Positions 41,425 to 49,953 of a DNA stretch of 64,000 nt are shown piece by piece; position 1 is the first letter of the stretch; every line of letters begins with the position of its first letter. A model generated the notes under the pieces. The model was given only the letters and a program-made list of their open reading frames with translations, had not been told where the DNA came from and ran no database searches. The position numbers and the translations under genes are program-made. Origin of the DNA: Paracoccaceae bacterium (GTDB lineage Bacteria; Pseudomonadota; Alphaproteobacteria; Rhodobacterales; Rhodobacteraceae). The stretch lies in contig JACKKJ010000001.1 of assembly GCA_024236495.1 (NCBI GenBank), positions 496,001-560,000 of the forward strand, in the 5' to 3' direction.

Positions 41425-42014
41425 TCGAAACGTTTCGCTGGGACGGCGCCGCGTTTTCCCGGCTCGATTCACATCTTGCGCGCGCGCGCGCATCCGCCGC
41501 CACGCTTGGCTGGTACTGGGATGCGGCGGCGGTTTCCGCCGCCCTTGCGCCGGTCCGCGAAAGGGCGCCGCTGCGTGTGCGCCTGACCGTCGGTCCTGCA
41601 GGCGATGCCGAGGCGACGACGACCCCGCTTTCGCCTACGCCCGAGCACTGGATTGCAGGACTTGCGCGCGACCGGCTGCGTTCAGACGATCCGCTTTTGC
41701 GTCACAAGACGACGGAACGCGCGGTCTATGACCGGGCGCGCGCAGCCTTGCCACAAGGCATGGACGAAGTCGTCTTCCTGAACGAACGCGACGAGGTCTG
41801 CGAAGGGACGATCACCAATGTCTTCGTCGAGCGGGGCGGTACGCTCCTTACACCCCCGCTGTGCAGCGGCCTTCTGCCCGGCATACTGCGGGCCGAACTG
41901 CTGGCGATGGGTCGGGCAGAAGAGGCGATCCTGCGGCACGATGACCTGTTCGGTGCGCCGGTCTTTCTCGGCAATGCGCTCAGGGGGTTGATCCCGGCAA
42001 GGATCCTGCCCTGA
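41388..42014 (+). CDS. pabC: aminodeoxychorismate lyase (class IV aminotransferase family)
   Basis: A 208-residue PLP protein with the lyase lysine in LLRHKTTERAVYD, and EGTITNVFVERGG and LLPGILRAELLAMG in family order. It removes pyruvate from aminodeoxychorismate, giving p-aminobenzoate. The likely start is TTG at 41388, with GGGAGG seven bases ahead, overlapping pabB by 37 bases. ATG 41373 is also in frame and possible. The last 35 bases overlap the 3' end of the opposite DUF1003 gene. Confidence 0.88.
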   Translation: MESPVCRPDTRLIETFRWDGAAFSRLDSHLARARASAATLGWYWDAAAVSAALAPVRERAPLRVRLTVGPAGDAEATTTPLSPTPEHWIAGLARDRLRSDDPLLRHKTTERAVYDRARAALPQGMDEVVFLNERDEVCEGTITNVFVERGGTLLTPPLCSGLLPGILRAELLAMGRAEEAILRHDDLFGAPVFLGNALRGLIPARILP

Positions 42015-42543
42015 TGCCGCCCTGCAAGAGCTCGGCGATCCGCGTCTCGACACGGGCGAAGTGGTCCACCAACTCTCTCTGGCGCAGCGAATCGAGCTTC
42101 TCATGCAGGCTCATGATCTCCAGCTCCGCCTTCAGGTTCACCTCGTAGTCGTGGCCCGCCGCGACACGATCCTTTGCGGCCTGGCGGTTTTGCGACATCA
42201 TGATGACCGGCGCCTGAATCGCCGCCAGCATCGACAGGATCAGGTTCAGGAATACGAACGGATAGGGGTCAGGCGGCACAGCGATCAGCCAGATATTCAA
42301 GGCGACCCAGCCCAGTATGACCGCGCCGAATAGGAAGATGAACCGCCAAGATCCGCCGAAGGCGGCGACCCGATCCGCCACCCGCTGCCCGAAGGTCAGC
42401 CTTTCGTGAAACGCCTCGTTGATGTTGCGTGAGATCGCGGCACGTGCCGCGATCCGCCGCAGCACCCTTTTTTCCCGCTCCGGCAGATCGTCGTAGCCCC
42501 GGCTCAGCAGCCGTTCCGCCAGATCCCGCACTTCCTTGTCCAT
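41980..42543 (-). CDS. DUF1003 membrane protein
   Basis: A 187-residue protein. A basic N-terminus is followed by FGQRVADRVAAFGGSWRFI and a two-helix membrane hairpin (about 74-95 and 100-121), with the family motif NLILSMLAAIQAPVIMMSQNRQ, then a long cytoplasmic helix. GGAGG stands ahead of the ATG at 42543. DUF1003 has no established function. It overlaps the 3' end of pabC by 35 bases, tail to tail. Confidence 0.9.
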   Translation of the reverse strand: MDKEVRDLAERLLSRGYDDLPEREKRVLRRIAARAAISRNINEAFHERLTFGQRVADRVAAFGGSWRFIFLFGAVILGWVALNIWLIAVPPDPYPFVFLNLILSMLAAIQAPVIMMSQNRQAAKDRVAAGHDYEVNLKAELEIMSLHEKLDSLRQRELVDHFARVETRIAELLQGGIRAGSLPGSTP

Positions 42544-42616
42544 GCCACACCTCCGCACCGAGATGCGAAGATGATAGCACGGCGTGCCGGTCGCTCCAGC
42601 AACTGCCGGTGTCGGG

Positions 42617-44266
42617 CTAGCGCTGCGCAGTGGCCCAGCGCGGGTTCAGCCAGGGCTCGGAATTTGCGGGCGAAAGCGATTCCTTGCCAAGGATGTGGTC
42701 GGATGCCTTTTCGCCGACCATGATCGACGGACCGTTCAGGTTGCCATTGGTGATGCGCGGAAAGATCGAACTGTCGGCGACACGAAGCCCTTCGACACCG
42801 ATCACCCGGCACGCGGGATCGACGACCGCCATCGGATCGTCCCGCCGCCCCATCCGCGCCGTACCGCAGGGGTGATAGGCGCTTTCGGCATGATCGCGGA
42901 TGAAGGCGTCGATCTGGTCGTCGGTTGCGACTGCGGCGCCCGGCTGGATTTCGTGTTTCACGAACGGGGCGAAAGCTTCCTGACCGAAGATCTCTCGCGT
43001 AAGGCGAACGCATTTGCGGAAATCGTTCCAGTCGTCAGGATCGGACATGTAGTTGAAGAAGATCCGAGGGGCGACTTTCGGGTCGGCGGATTTCAGCGTT
43101 ATCGCCCCCCGTGACTTCGACCGCATGGGGCCGACATGGGCCTGGAAACCGTGCCCTTCCGCGGCGGCCTTGCCGTCATAGCGCACGGCGATCGGCAGGA
43201 AGTGATACTGGATGTCGGGGTAATCCACGCCCTTGTCGGATCGTATGAAGGCACAGCTTTCGAACTGGTTCGAGGCGCCGATGCCGCCGCCGGTCAGCAG
43301 CCACTGCGCGCCAACCCACGCTTTTCCCAGCAGGTTCCAGTACTTGTAAAGCGTGATCGGCTGTCGCGAGGCGAATTGCATGTAGACTTCAAGGTGATCC
43401 TGCAGGTTCGCGCCCACGCCGGGACGGTCGGCAACGACCGCGATACCGTGTTCGGCCAGATGAGAGGCCGCGCCAATGCCCGACAGCATCAGGATCTTCG
43501 GCGTGTTGATCGAGGACGCGGCAAGAATGACTTCGGACCTTGCGCGGATTACCTCGATGGTGCCGCCCCGATCGACCTCGACCCCGGTTGCGCGGCCCTC
43601 CTCGATCACCACGCGGCGGGCGAAGGCGCGCGTCAGGGTGACATTCGCGCGTTTCAGCGCGGGTCTGAGATAGGCGTTCGCCGCCGACCAGCGGCGCCCC
43701 TTGTAGATCGTCGCCTCCATCGGGCCAAAGCCTTCCTGCTTTTGCCCGTTGTAGTCCGCGGTTACCTCGTAGCCCGCCTGGCGCCCGGCCTCCACGAACG
43801 CGTGGAACAGCGGGTTGGTACGCGGCCCGCGCGAAACGTGCAGCGGCCCGGAGGTGCCGCGAAACTCGCCGGGTTCGCCGCCGTGCCAGGTCTCCATCCG
43901 GCGGAAATACGGCAGCACGTCCGCATAGGACCAGCCGGTCGCGCCGCTTTCGGCCCAATGGTCGAAGTCGCGCGCATGACCCCGCACGAAAACCATTCCA
44001 TTGATCGAGGACGATCCACCGATGACCTTCCCCCGCGGCGTGGCCAGCATCCGACCGCCCAGATGCGGCTCCGGCTCCGAGCGGAAGCCCCAATCGTAAA
44101 GCGGCATGTTCATCGGATAGGACAGCGCGCCGGGCATCTGGATGAAAGGCCCCGCGTCCGATCCGCCGTGTTCGATCACGATCACCGACCGCCCCGCCTC
44201 TCCCAGCCGGTAGGCCATGGCGCATCCCGCCGAACCCGCGCCCACGATCACATAGTCCGCTTCCAT
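42617..44266 (-). CDS. betA: choline dehydrogenase
   Basis: A 549-residue GMC-family FAD oxidoreductase turning choline into betaine aldehyde at the inner membrane. It has the Rossmann motif VIVGAGSAGCAMAYRLGE (5-22), the GMC signatures RGKVIGGSSSINGMVFVRG (about 78-96) and ASSINTPKILMLSGIG (about 255), and the catalytic pair in YHPCGTARMG and NGNLNGPSIM. It is the third gene of a betI-dehydratase-betA unit (10 bases from the previous stop). Betaine aldehyde dehydrogenase (betB) is not present here. Confidence 0.96.
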   Translation of the reverse strand: MEADYVIVGAGSAGCAMAYRLGEAGRSVIVIEHGGSDAGPFIQMPGALSYPMNMPLYDWGFRSEPEPHLGGRMLATPRGKVIGGSSSINGMVFVRGHARDFDHWAESGATGWSYADVLPYFRRMETWHGGEPGEFRGTSGPLHVSRGPRTNPLFHAFVEAGRQAGYEVTADYNGQKQEGFGPMEATIYKGRRWSAANAYLRPALKRANVTLTRAFARRVVIEEGRATGVEVDRGGTIEVIRARSEVILAASSINTPKILMLSGIGAASHLAEHGIAVVADRPGVGANLQDHLEVYMQFASRQPITLYKYWNLLGKAWVGAQWLLTGGGIGASNQFESCAFIRSDKGVDYPDIQYHFLPIAVRYDGKAAAEGHGFQAHVGPMRSKSRGAITLKSADPKVAPRIFFNYMSDPDDWNDFRKCVRLTREIFGQEAFAPFVKHEIQPGAAVATDDQIDAFIRDHAESAYHPCGTARMGRRDDPMAVVDPACRVIGVEGLRVADSSIFPRITNGNLNGPSIMVGEKASDHILGKESLSPANSEPWLNPRWATAQR

Positions 44267-44276
44267 CTCTTCGTCC

Positions 44277-45299
44277 CTAATCCGCCCTGCCCAGAAAGGC
44301 CGCGAAACTGTCAAATGCCACGTTTCCACCGGTCGCGAAGACAAGCAGTGTCTTACCGACAACCGGCAAACGGCCCGAAAGAGCCGCCGCCAGCGCCACC
44401 GCGCCCGAAGGTTCAAGCACGATCTTCAGTCGCTCGAATGCGAACCGCAGCGCGGCGCGCACCTCATCGTCGGTGACGGACACCCCGGTCACGCCCGCCA
44501 AGCGCGCGGCCGCGAAGGGCGCCACCCCCGGCTCTGTCGCCTGAAGCGCATCGCAAACCGTCGTCTCCCCCGACGCGACGCGCCGCCGTTCACCCGCCGC
44601 AAGCGACTGGCCCATGCCGTCGTAGCCTTCGGGTTCAACGGCGATCACCCGCACATCGGAATCGGCGTTGCGGAATGCCAGTGAGACCCCGCCGATCAGC
44701 CCGCCGCCACCAACGGGGCAAGCGACGACATCGGCATGCGCGTCTTCCGCTGCAAGCTGCTCCATCGCCTCAAGCGCGGCGCCCGCCTGCCCCGCGACAA
44801 TCGCGGGATCGTCGAACGGATGCAGAAGCGTCAGCCCCTTGGTCGCCGCAATCTCGCGCGCCAGCGCCGAGGCCGCTTCTTCGCGAGGACGGTCGCCGTG
44901 ATGCGAAAGAACGACGCGCGCGCCCAGCGCCTCGGTCGCGCGCCGCTTCATCTGAGGCGCGTCGGCGGGCATCACGATGGTGACAGGAACGCCTTGCGCG
45001 CGCCCTGCGGCAGCCAGCCCCTGCGCAAAGTTGCCCGAGGAATAGGCGACCACGCCGTTATTGCGCGCGGCGTCGGACAAGCGGGTCAGGCGCCAGGTCG
45101 CACCGCGGATCTTGAATGAACCCGCTGTCTGAAGGCTTTCGGCCTTGACGAAAGCCCGCGCGGCGCCCGTCGCCTGCGCCAGCGCTTCTGATTCAAGAAG
45201 CGGCGTCCGAACGGTCACCAGGCGCGTTGCCGCGAAGGCTTCGGCCAGTTCTTCTGCCGCCGGGATGACCGGCTGCTGCGGTGCAAGGCCATCGGTCAT
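44277..45299 (-). CDS. PLP-dependent serine/threonine dehydratase-like enzyme
   Basis: A 340-residue fold-type II PLP enzyme. ESLQTAGSFKIRGA carries the PLP lysine (about 59), NNGVVAYSSGNFAQG follows, the phosphate loop is VACPVGGGGLIGG (about 188) and FATGGN is near the end. The length and lack of a C-terminal ACT domain fit catabolic threonine/serine dehydratases or the related hydroxyectoine-utilisation EutB group. The ATG overlaps the betI stop (ATGA), so it is in the choline operon. Substrate is unknown; a serine/glycine link to choline demethylation is a guess. Confidence 0.78.
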   Translation of the reverse strand: MTDGLAPQQPVIPAAEELAEAFAATRLVTVRTPLLESEALAQATGAARAFVKAESLQTAGSFKIRGATWRLTRLSDAARNNGVVAYSSGNFAQGLAAAGRAQGVPVTIVMPADAPQMKRRATEALGARVVLSHHGDRPREEAASALAREIAATKGLTLLHPFDDPAIVAGQAGAALEAMEQLAAEDAHADVVACPVGGGGLIGGVSLAFRNADSDVRVIAVEPEGYDGMGQSLAAGERRRVASGETTVCDALQATEPGVAPFAAARLAGVTGVSVTDDEVRAALRFAFERLKIVLEPSGAVALAAALSGRLPVVGKTLLVFATGGNVAFDSFAAFLGRAD

Positions 45300-45877
45300 G
45301 TGCAATCCCGCAGTTCCAGCTTGATATAGGCCAGGACCTCGTCGGCGGCTGCGGCGGCATCTGGCGAAGTCGACCGCAGCGCCTCGCGGATGTAGACACC
45401 GTCGATCAGTGCCCCGACATGGCGGGCCACCGCCTCGGCGCGCGCGCCAAGCAGCGGACGCAGGTCATGGCACAAGTTGGAGTGAAGACGTCGATGGTAG
45501 ATCGACAGGAGCCGCCGCGCCTCGGGGACGGTCTGGGCGAGGACATAGAAATTGAGCCAGGCGCCGATCACTTCGCGACGAAAATTCGCGGTCGAGAAAC
45601 TGGCGCGGACGATCGCCGCGGTTCGCGCCTTTGCCCCCTCAGCAGCGAGAAGCGCGCCGCGAACCTCGGCCCCGTATAGCGTCAGGACATGCCGCATCGC
45701 GGCCAGGAAGATCTGTTCCTTCGATCCGAAATAGTGATGCGCCAGCGCCGACGACATGCCGGCGCGCTTGGCGATCTGGCTGACCGTCACGTCAAGCGAA
45801 CCGGTGCGGCCGATCTCGACGATCGTCGCCTTCACCAGCGCTTCCTTGCGAATCGGCTCCATCCCGATCTTGGGCAT
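45296..45877 (-). CDS. betI: choline-responsive TetR-family repressor
   Basis: A 193-residue BetI. The N-terminal helix-turn-helix (LDVTVSQIAKRAGMSSALAHHYFGSK) is followed by the helical ligand domain with the BetI-specific WLNFYVLAQTVPEARRLLSIY and VGALIDGVYIREALR. It is released from DNA by choline. Its start is 43 bases from one of two matching operators, and its stop is overlapped by the dehydratase gene. Confidence 0.95.
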   Translation of the reverse strand: MPKIGMEPIRKEALVKATIVEIGRTGSLDVTVSQIAKRAGMSSALAHHYFGSKEQIFLAAMRHVLTLYGAEVRGALLAAEGAKARTAAIVRASFSTANFRREVIGAWLNFYVLAQTVPEARRLLSIYHRRLHSNLCHDLRPLLGARAEAVARHVGALIDGVYIREALRSTSPDAAAAADEVLAYIKLELRDCT

Positions 45878-45919
45878 CTCTTGCTCCCGTCCCGTCCTGT
45901 CTGGCTACAAAAGCGTTCG

Positions 45920-45935
45920 TTGACTCGTCAATCAA
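45920..45935. promoter_or_regulatory. BetI operator, betI side
   Basis: TTGACTCGTCAATCAA, with a perfect TTGAC-TC-GTCAA dyad. It matches the copy at 46050 at 14 of 16 bases, and its reverse complement TTGATTGACGAGTCAA resembles the E. coli BetI box as I recall it. It sits 43 bases upstream of betI, so should give autorepression of the betI-dehydratase-betA transcript. Confidence 0.8.
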
Positions 45936-46049
45936 GAAAAATCGGATGCCACTGCACCTTTGCCACCCGCGCCGCGATGGCTTAGGCTTCGCTGGCGGCC
46001 CGCCGCGCCAGAAGATTCCGCTTGCCAGACTCGGGCCGGGTGCGGTTAA

Positions 46050-46065
46050 TTGACGCGCCAATCAA
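46050..46065. promoter_or_regulatory. BetI operator, choXWV side
   Basis: TTGACGCGCCAATCAA, the second copy of the 16-base operator, only 18 bases before the choX ATG, where bound BetI would block transcription or the ribosome-binding site. The shared pattern is TTGACKCGYCAATCAA. Confidence 0.82.
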
Positions 46066-46082
46066 AAAACAGGGAGTGCCAG

Positions 46083-47009
46083 ATGACCCTTCGTTCGATC
46101 CTTCTCGCCGGTGCGGCCCTCACGGTTGCCGCGCCTGCCTTCGCCGCAGGCTGCGACAAGGTAGTATTCTCCGATGTCGGCTGGACCGACATCACGTCCA
46201 CGACCGCGCTTGCCACCACCGTCCTCGACGCGCTCGGCTATGAGACCGAGGTCAAGGTGCTGTCGATTCCGGTAACGCTGACCGGTCTTGCCGAAGGCGA
46301 CGTCGATGTCTTCCTCGGCAACTGGATGCCGACGATGGAGGCGGATATCGCGCCCTACCGCGAGGCTGGCACAGTCGACACCGTGACACGCAACCTTGAG
46401 GGCGCAAAGTATACGCTCGCGACGAACAAGGCCGGCGCCGACCTCGGAATCACCGACTTTGCGGCCATCGCCGCGCAGAAGGACGCGCTCGACGGCAAGA
46501 TCTACGGGATCGAGCCCGGCAATGACGGCAACCGCCTGATCATCGACATGATCGCGGCGAACCAGTTCGGGCTCGAGGGTTTCGAGGTCATCGAAAGCTC
46601 CGAGCAGGGGATGCTGGCGCAGGTGGCCAATGCCGACGGCGACGGCAAGCCGATTGTCTTCCTCGGCTGGGAACCGCATCCGATGAACGCCAATTTCGAG
46701 CTGACCTACCTTTCCGGCGGCGACGACATCTTCGGCCCGAATTACGGGGGGGCCGAGGTCTTTACCAACACCCGCGCCGGCTACGTTGCAGAATGCCCGA
46801 ACACCGGCAAGTTCCTGACAAACCTTACCTTCACCTTGGCCATGGAAAACGAGATCATGGGCGCGATCCTCAACGACGGAGAGGATCCGAATGATGCCGC
46901 CAAGGCCTGGCTTGCCGGCCACAAGGACGTGCTCGGACCCTGGCTCGATGGGGTGACGACCAAGGACGGCGGCGACGCGATGGCCGCGGTCGAGGCCGCG
47001 CTGAACTGA
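46083..47009 (+). CDS. choX: choline ABC transporter, periplasmic binding protein
   Basis: A 308-residue protein. The signal peptide is MTLRSILLAGAALTVAAPAFA, then the OpuAC/ChoX fold: DVGWTDITSTTALATTVLDA, VFLGNWMPTMEADI, IYGIEPGNDGNRLI and VFLGWEPHPMNANF with the aromatic residues of a choline cage, and a late cysteine pair (EC near 240). ACAGGGAG precedes the ATG at 46083; the earlier in-frame ATG at 46050 would start inside the operator. It delivers choline to ChoW/ChoV. A strong hairpin follows the stop. Confidence 0.95.
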   Translation: MTLRSILLAGAALTVAAPAFAAGCDKVVFSDVGWTDITSTTALATTVLDALGYETEVKVLSIPVTLTGLAEGDVDVFLGNWMPTMEADIAPYREAGTVDTVTRNLEGAKYTLATNKAGADLGITDFAAIAAQKDALDGKIYGIEPGNDGNRLIIDMIAANQFGLEGFEVIESSEQGMLAQVANADGDGKPIVFLGWEPHPMNANFELTYLSGGDDIFGPNYGGAEVFTNTRAGYVAECPNTGKFLTNLTFTLAMENEIMGAILNDGEDPNDAAKAWLAGHKDVLGPWLDGVTTKDGGDAMAAVEAALN

Positions 47010-47016
47010 ACCGGAA

Positions 47017-47042
47017 GGCGCGGCGGCCCTGACCGCCGCGCC
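47017..47042 (+). other. intercistronic hairpin between choX and choW
   Basis: A perfect 10-bp stem (GGCGCGGCGG, loop CCCTGA, CCGCCGCGCC) eight bases after the choX stop with no T-run, so probably not a terminator. Such hairpins often stabilise the upstream part of an ABC-transporter message so that the binding protein is made in excess of the permease. Confidence 0.65.
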
Positions 47043-47102
47043 TCGTCCTGACCGGCGGCCAAATGGCAACCGCAGCGGGCAAGACCCAACGGGGAACGAG
47101 GG

Positions 47103-47954
47103 ATGGACTGGCTCGAATACCTTTGGCTCGAGAACTACAAGCTTCCGGTCGGCAAGATCGCAAAGACCGTCTTCGACTGGATGAAGGACAACCTGAAACC
47201 GGCCTTCCGCCTCATCTCGGATGTGATGGACGGGATGATCAACGGCATCCTGTGGCTTCTTGAGACGCCGCACCCGCTGATCATCGTGGCGGTCTTCGTT
47301 GCCATGACCTGGATCGTGCAGCGGAGCTGGAAGACCTGCATTCTCGTTCTTTGCGGGTTCCTCTTCATCCTCAACCAGGGCTACTGGGACGAGACGATGC
47401 AAAGCATGACGCTGATCTTGTCATCCTGCATCGTTTGCATGTCGCTCGGCGTCCCGATCGGCATTGCCGCGGCGCATCGCCCCAGGCTCTATACCGCGAT
47501 GCAGCCGATCCTCGACCTGATGCAGACGCTGCCGACCTTCGTATACCTGATCCCGGCAATCATCTTCTTCGGCCTTGGCATGGTGCCGGGCCTTCTGGCC
47601 ACTGTCGTCTTCGTGCTTCCCGCACCGATCCGCCTGACCCAGCTTGGCGTGTCTTCGACACCCAAGGCCTTGACCGAAGCACTCACGGCCTTCGGCGCGA
47701 CCAAACGCCAGGTTCTGTTCAAGGCAGAGCTGCCTTACGCCTTTCCCCAGATCATGGCGGGGCTGAACCAGACGATCATGCTGTCGCTGTCAATGGTCGT
47801 CATCGCGGCGCTTGTCGGCGCAAGCGGCCTTGGCGTGCCGGTCATGCGGGCCCTGCAATCGGTCAACACCGCACTGGGTTTCGAAAGCGGCTTCGTCATC
47901 GTTGTCGTCGCGATCGTGCTTGACCGGATGCTGCGGCGGGGTGATCTGAAATGA
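47103..47954 (+). CDS. choW: choline ABC transporter, permease
   Basis: A 283-residue inner-membrane permease of the ProW/OpuAB group, with about six helices and the MetI-type motif around LTEALTAFGATKRQVLFKAELPYA (EAA loop near 196-219) that contacts the ATPase. GLNQTIMLSLSMVVIAALVG is the conserved segment after it. The N-terminal amphipathic stretch (NYKLPVGKIAKTVFDWMKDN) is typical. Its last four bases overlap choV. Confidence 0.94.
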   Translation: MDWLEYLWLENYKLPVGKIAKTVFDWMKDNLKPAFRLISDVMDGMINGILWLLETPHPLIIVAVFVAMTWIVQRSWKTCILVLCGFLFILNQGYWDETMQSMTLILSSCIVCMSLGVPIGIAAAHRPRLYTAMQPILDLMQTLPTFVYLIPAIIFFGLGMVPGLLATVVFVLPAPIRLTQLGVSSTPKALTEALTAFGATKRQVLFKAELPYAFPQIMAGLNQTIMLSLSMVVIAALVGASGLGVPVMRALQSVNTALGFESGFVIVVVAIVLDRMLRRGDLK

Positions 47955-49006
47955 GCATCGAAGCAAACGAGAGCGCCGGGATCGCTGTCGAATTCGACAA
48001 GGTCAACATCGTCTTCGGCGACCAGCCAGAAAAGGCCCTGCCGATGATGGACGCCGGCCAGAGCCGGGCCGACATCCAGAAGGCCACCGGGCAGGTCCTG
48101 GGCGTCCACGACTGTTCCCTGACGGTCGAGAAGGGCGAGATCCTCGTCCTCATGGGCCTGTCCGGGTCAGGAAAGTCCACGCTTCTGCGCGCGGTCAACG
48201 GGCTGAACCCGGTCTGCCGGGGGCGCGTCGTCGTTCACGACAACGGATGGACCTGCGAGGTCGGCTCCGCATCGGTGGCCGATCTGTTGCGGGTCCGGCG
48301 CGAATGCGTGGCGATGGTCTTCCAGCAGTTCGGGCTCCTGCCATGGCGGACGGTGCGCGAAAACGTCGGTCTTGGCCTCGAACTTGGCGGCCAGTCAGAG
48401 CCCGAACGGCGTGCGAAAGTGGACGAACAGCTGGCCCTTGTCGGCCTGTCGGACTGGGCGGACCGCAAGGTCGGCGAATTGTCGGGCGGGATGCAGCAGC
48501 GCGTCGGCCTTGCCCGCGCCTTCGCGACCGAAGCGCCGATCCTTCTGATGGACGAACCCTTCAGCGCGCTGGACCCGCTGATCCGCACCCGCCTTCAGGA
48601 CGAACTTCTGGAACTTCAGGCCAAGCTCAAGCGCACCATCATCTTCGTCAGCCATGACCTTGACGAGGCGTTCAAGATCGGCAACCGGATCGCCCTGATG
48701 GAGGGCGGTCGGATCGTCCAGTGCGGCACCGCGCGCGAGATCATCGCCAATCCGGTGTCCGACTACGTCGCCGATTTCGTCAACCACATGAACCCGCTGT
48801 CGGTCCTGACCGCGCGCGACGCGGTAGAACCGACGCCGAACGCCATCCCCACCGACGGTCAGACCGACGTGGACACGCCGATCAAGGACGTGATGGCGCG
48901 GCTGAAGGATGAAACCCGCGCACTTGAGGTCACGGATCACGGGCAGGTTGTCGGCCAGGTCTCGCGCAGGACGGTGATCGCGCGGCTTCTGGACCCGCGC
49001 GGCTGA
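47951..49006 (+). CDS. choV: choline ABC transporter, ATP-binding subunit
   Basis: A 351-residue ATPase: Walker A GLSGSGKSTLLRAVNG (about 68-83), Q-loop FQQFGLLPWRTV, signature LSGGMQQRVGLARAFA (about 178), Walker B PILLMDEPFSALD, and H-loop FVSHDLDEA. The C-terminal ~60 residues look like a reduced CBS-type regulatory piece (VTDHGQVVGQVSRRTVIARLL), as in OpuAA-type ATPases. An ATGA overlap couples it to choW. Confidence 0.95.
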   Translation: MSIEANESAGIAVEFDKVNIVFGDQPEKALPMMDAGQSRADIQKATGQVLGVHDCSLTVEKGEILVLMGLSGSGKSTLLRAVNGLNPVCRGRVVVHDNGWTCEVGSASVADLLRVRRECVAMVFQQFGLLPWRTVRENVGLGLELGGQSEPERRAKVDEQLALVGLSDWADRKVGELSGGMQQRVGLARAFATEAPILLMDEPFSALDPLIRTRLQDELLELQAKLKRTIIFVSHDLDEAFKIGNRIALMEGGRIVQCGTAREIIANPVSDYVADFVNHMNPLSVLTARDAVEPTPNAIPTDGQTDVDTPIKDVMARLKDETRALEVTDHGQVVGQVSRRTVIARLLDPRG

Positions 49007-49011
49007 CCGGG

Positions 49012-49917
49012 TCACAGGTTTGCCGCCTCGGGCGCCGGTGCGGTCACCCGCCGGCGCAGCCGGGCCTCGCGGAAGGTGATGTAGGTGATCGCCCCGATGA
49101 TCATGCCGCCGCCAAGCAGGACGAAGGGGTCCACTGCCTCGCCGAAGGCCAGCGCGCCAAGGATGGTGGCCCAGACAAGCTGGAGGAAGATGACCGGCTG
49201 CGTCACCGTGACCGGCGCCGCCGCGAAGGCCCGGCCCATCGAGTAATGACCAAAGGTGGCGAAGAGGGCGACGACGGCCAGCCAGAACATCTGCGCGGTG
49301 GTCGGCGTGACCCAGACCGCGGCGGCAAAGGGCACGAGGCCCAACGACACCGTCAGCGACAGTAGCGCCACCATCGCCGAGGCGGAAAACATCGCGGAAA
49401 GACGCTTGGCAATGATGTAGGACAGGCCAAAGCAGGTCGCAGCGCCAAGCTGCGCGAAATGGCCGGGCACGATCTCCCGCAAGCCGGGGCGCAGCACCAC
49501 GAGCGCGCCGATCAGCGCGACCGCGATGGCAAGGACGCGCCGCAGCGCGATCCGTTCGCCCAGGAACAGCGCCGCGCCAACGGTGACGACGATCGGGTTC
49601 AGATAGCCGATGGCCGTCACCTCGGCCAGCGGGATGCGCGCCATGGCGAAGAACCACAGGATGACCGCCATCGTGTGCAGCGCGCCGCGCCCAAGGACCA
49701 GCCGCACCGCAGCCCTCGGAACGCCGTTTCGCAAGACGGCGACAAGCGAGGGCAGAAGGAACAGCAGGCCATAGGCGAACCGGATGAACGCGCTTTCGGC
49801 GGCGGGCAGATCGGTTCCCAGATGGCGGACGGTCGCGTTCACCGCAACAAAGCTCAGCCCAGAAAGGAACATCCAGGCGATGCCTTCAAGCGGGCGGTCT
49901 TGATCGGGTGGCGACAT
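49012..49917 (-). CDS. EamA-family transporter
   Basis: A 301-residue protein with ten helices in two EamA repeats. IRFAYGLLFLLPSLVAVLR and AVILWFFAMARIPLAEVTAI are typical of the family, as is QPVIFLQLVWATILGALAFGE in repeat two. Its stop is five bases from the choV stop (convergent). The exported metabolite is unknown; it is not obviously tied to choline. Confidence 0.85.
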   Translation of the reverse strand: MSPPDQDRPLEGIAWMFLSGLSFVAVNATVRHLGTDLPAAESAFIRFAYGLLFLLPSLVAVLRNGVPRAAVRLVLGRGALHTMAVILWFFAMARIPLAEVTAIGYLNPIVVTVGAALFLGERIALRRVLAIAVALIGALVVLRPGLREIVPGHFAQLGAATCFGLSYIIAKRLSAMFSASAMVALLSLTVSLGLVPFAAAVWVTPTTAQMFWLAVVALFATFGHYSMGRAFAAAPVTVTQPVIFLQLVWATILGALAFGEAVDPFVLLGGGMIIGAITYITFREARLRRRVTAPAPEAANL

Positions 49918-49953
49918 GGCGCGACATGACCCGAAATGCCCGCCGCCCGCAAG

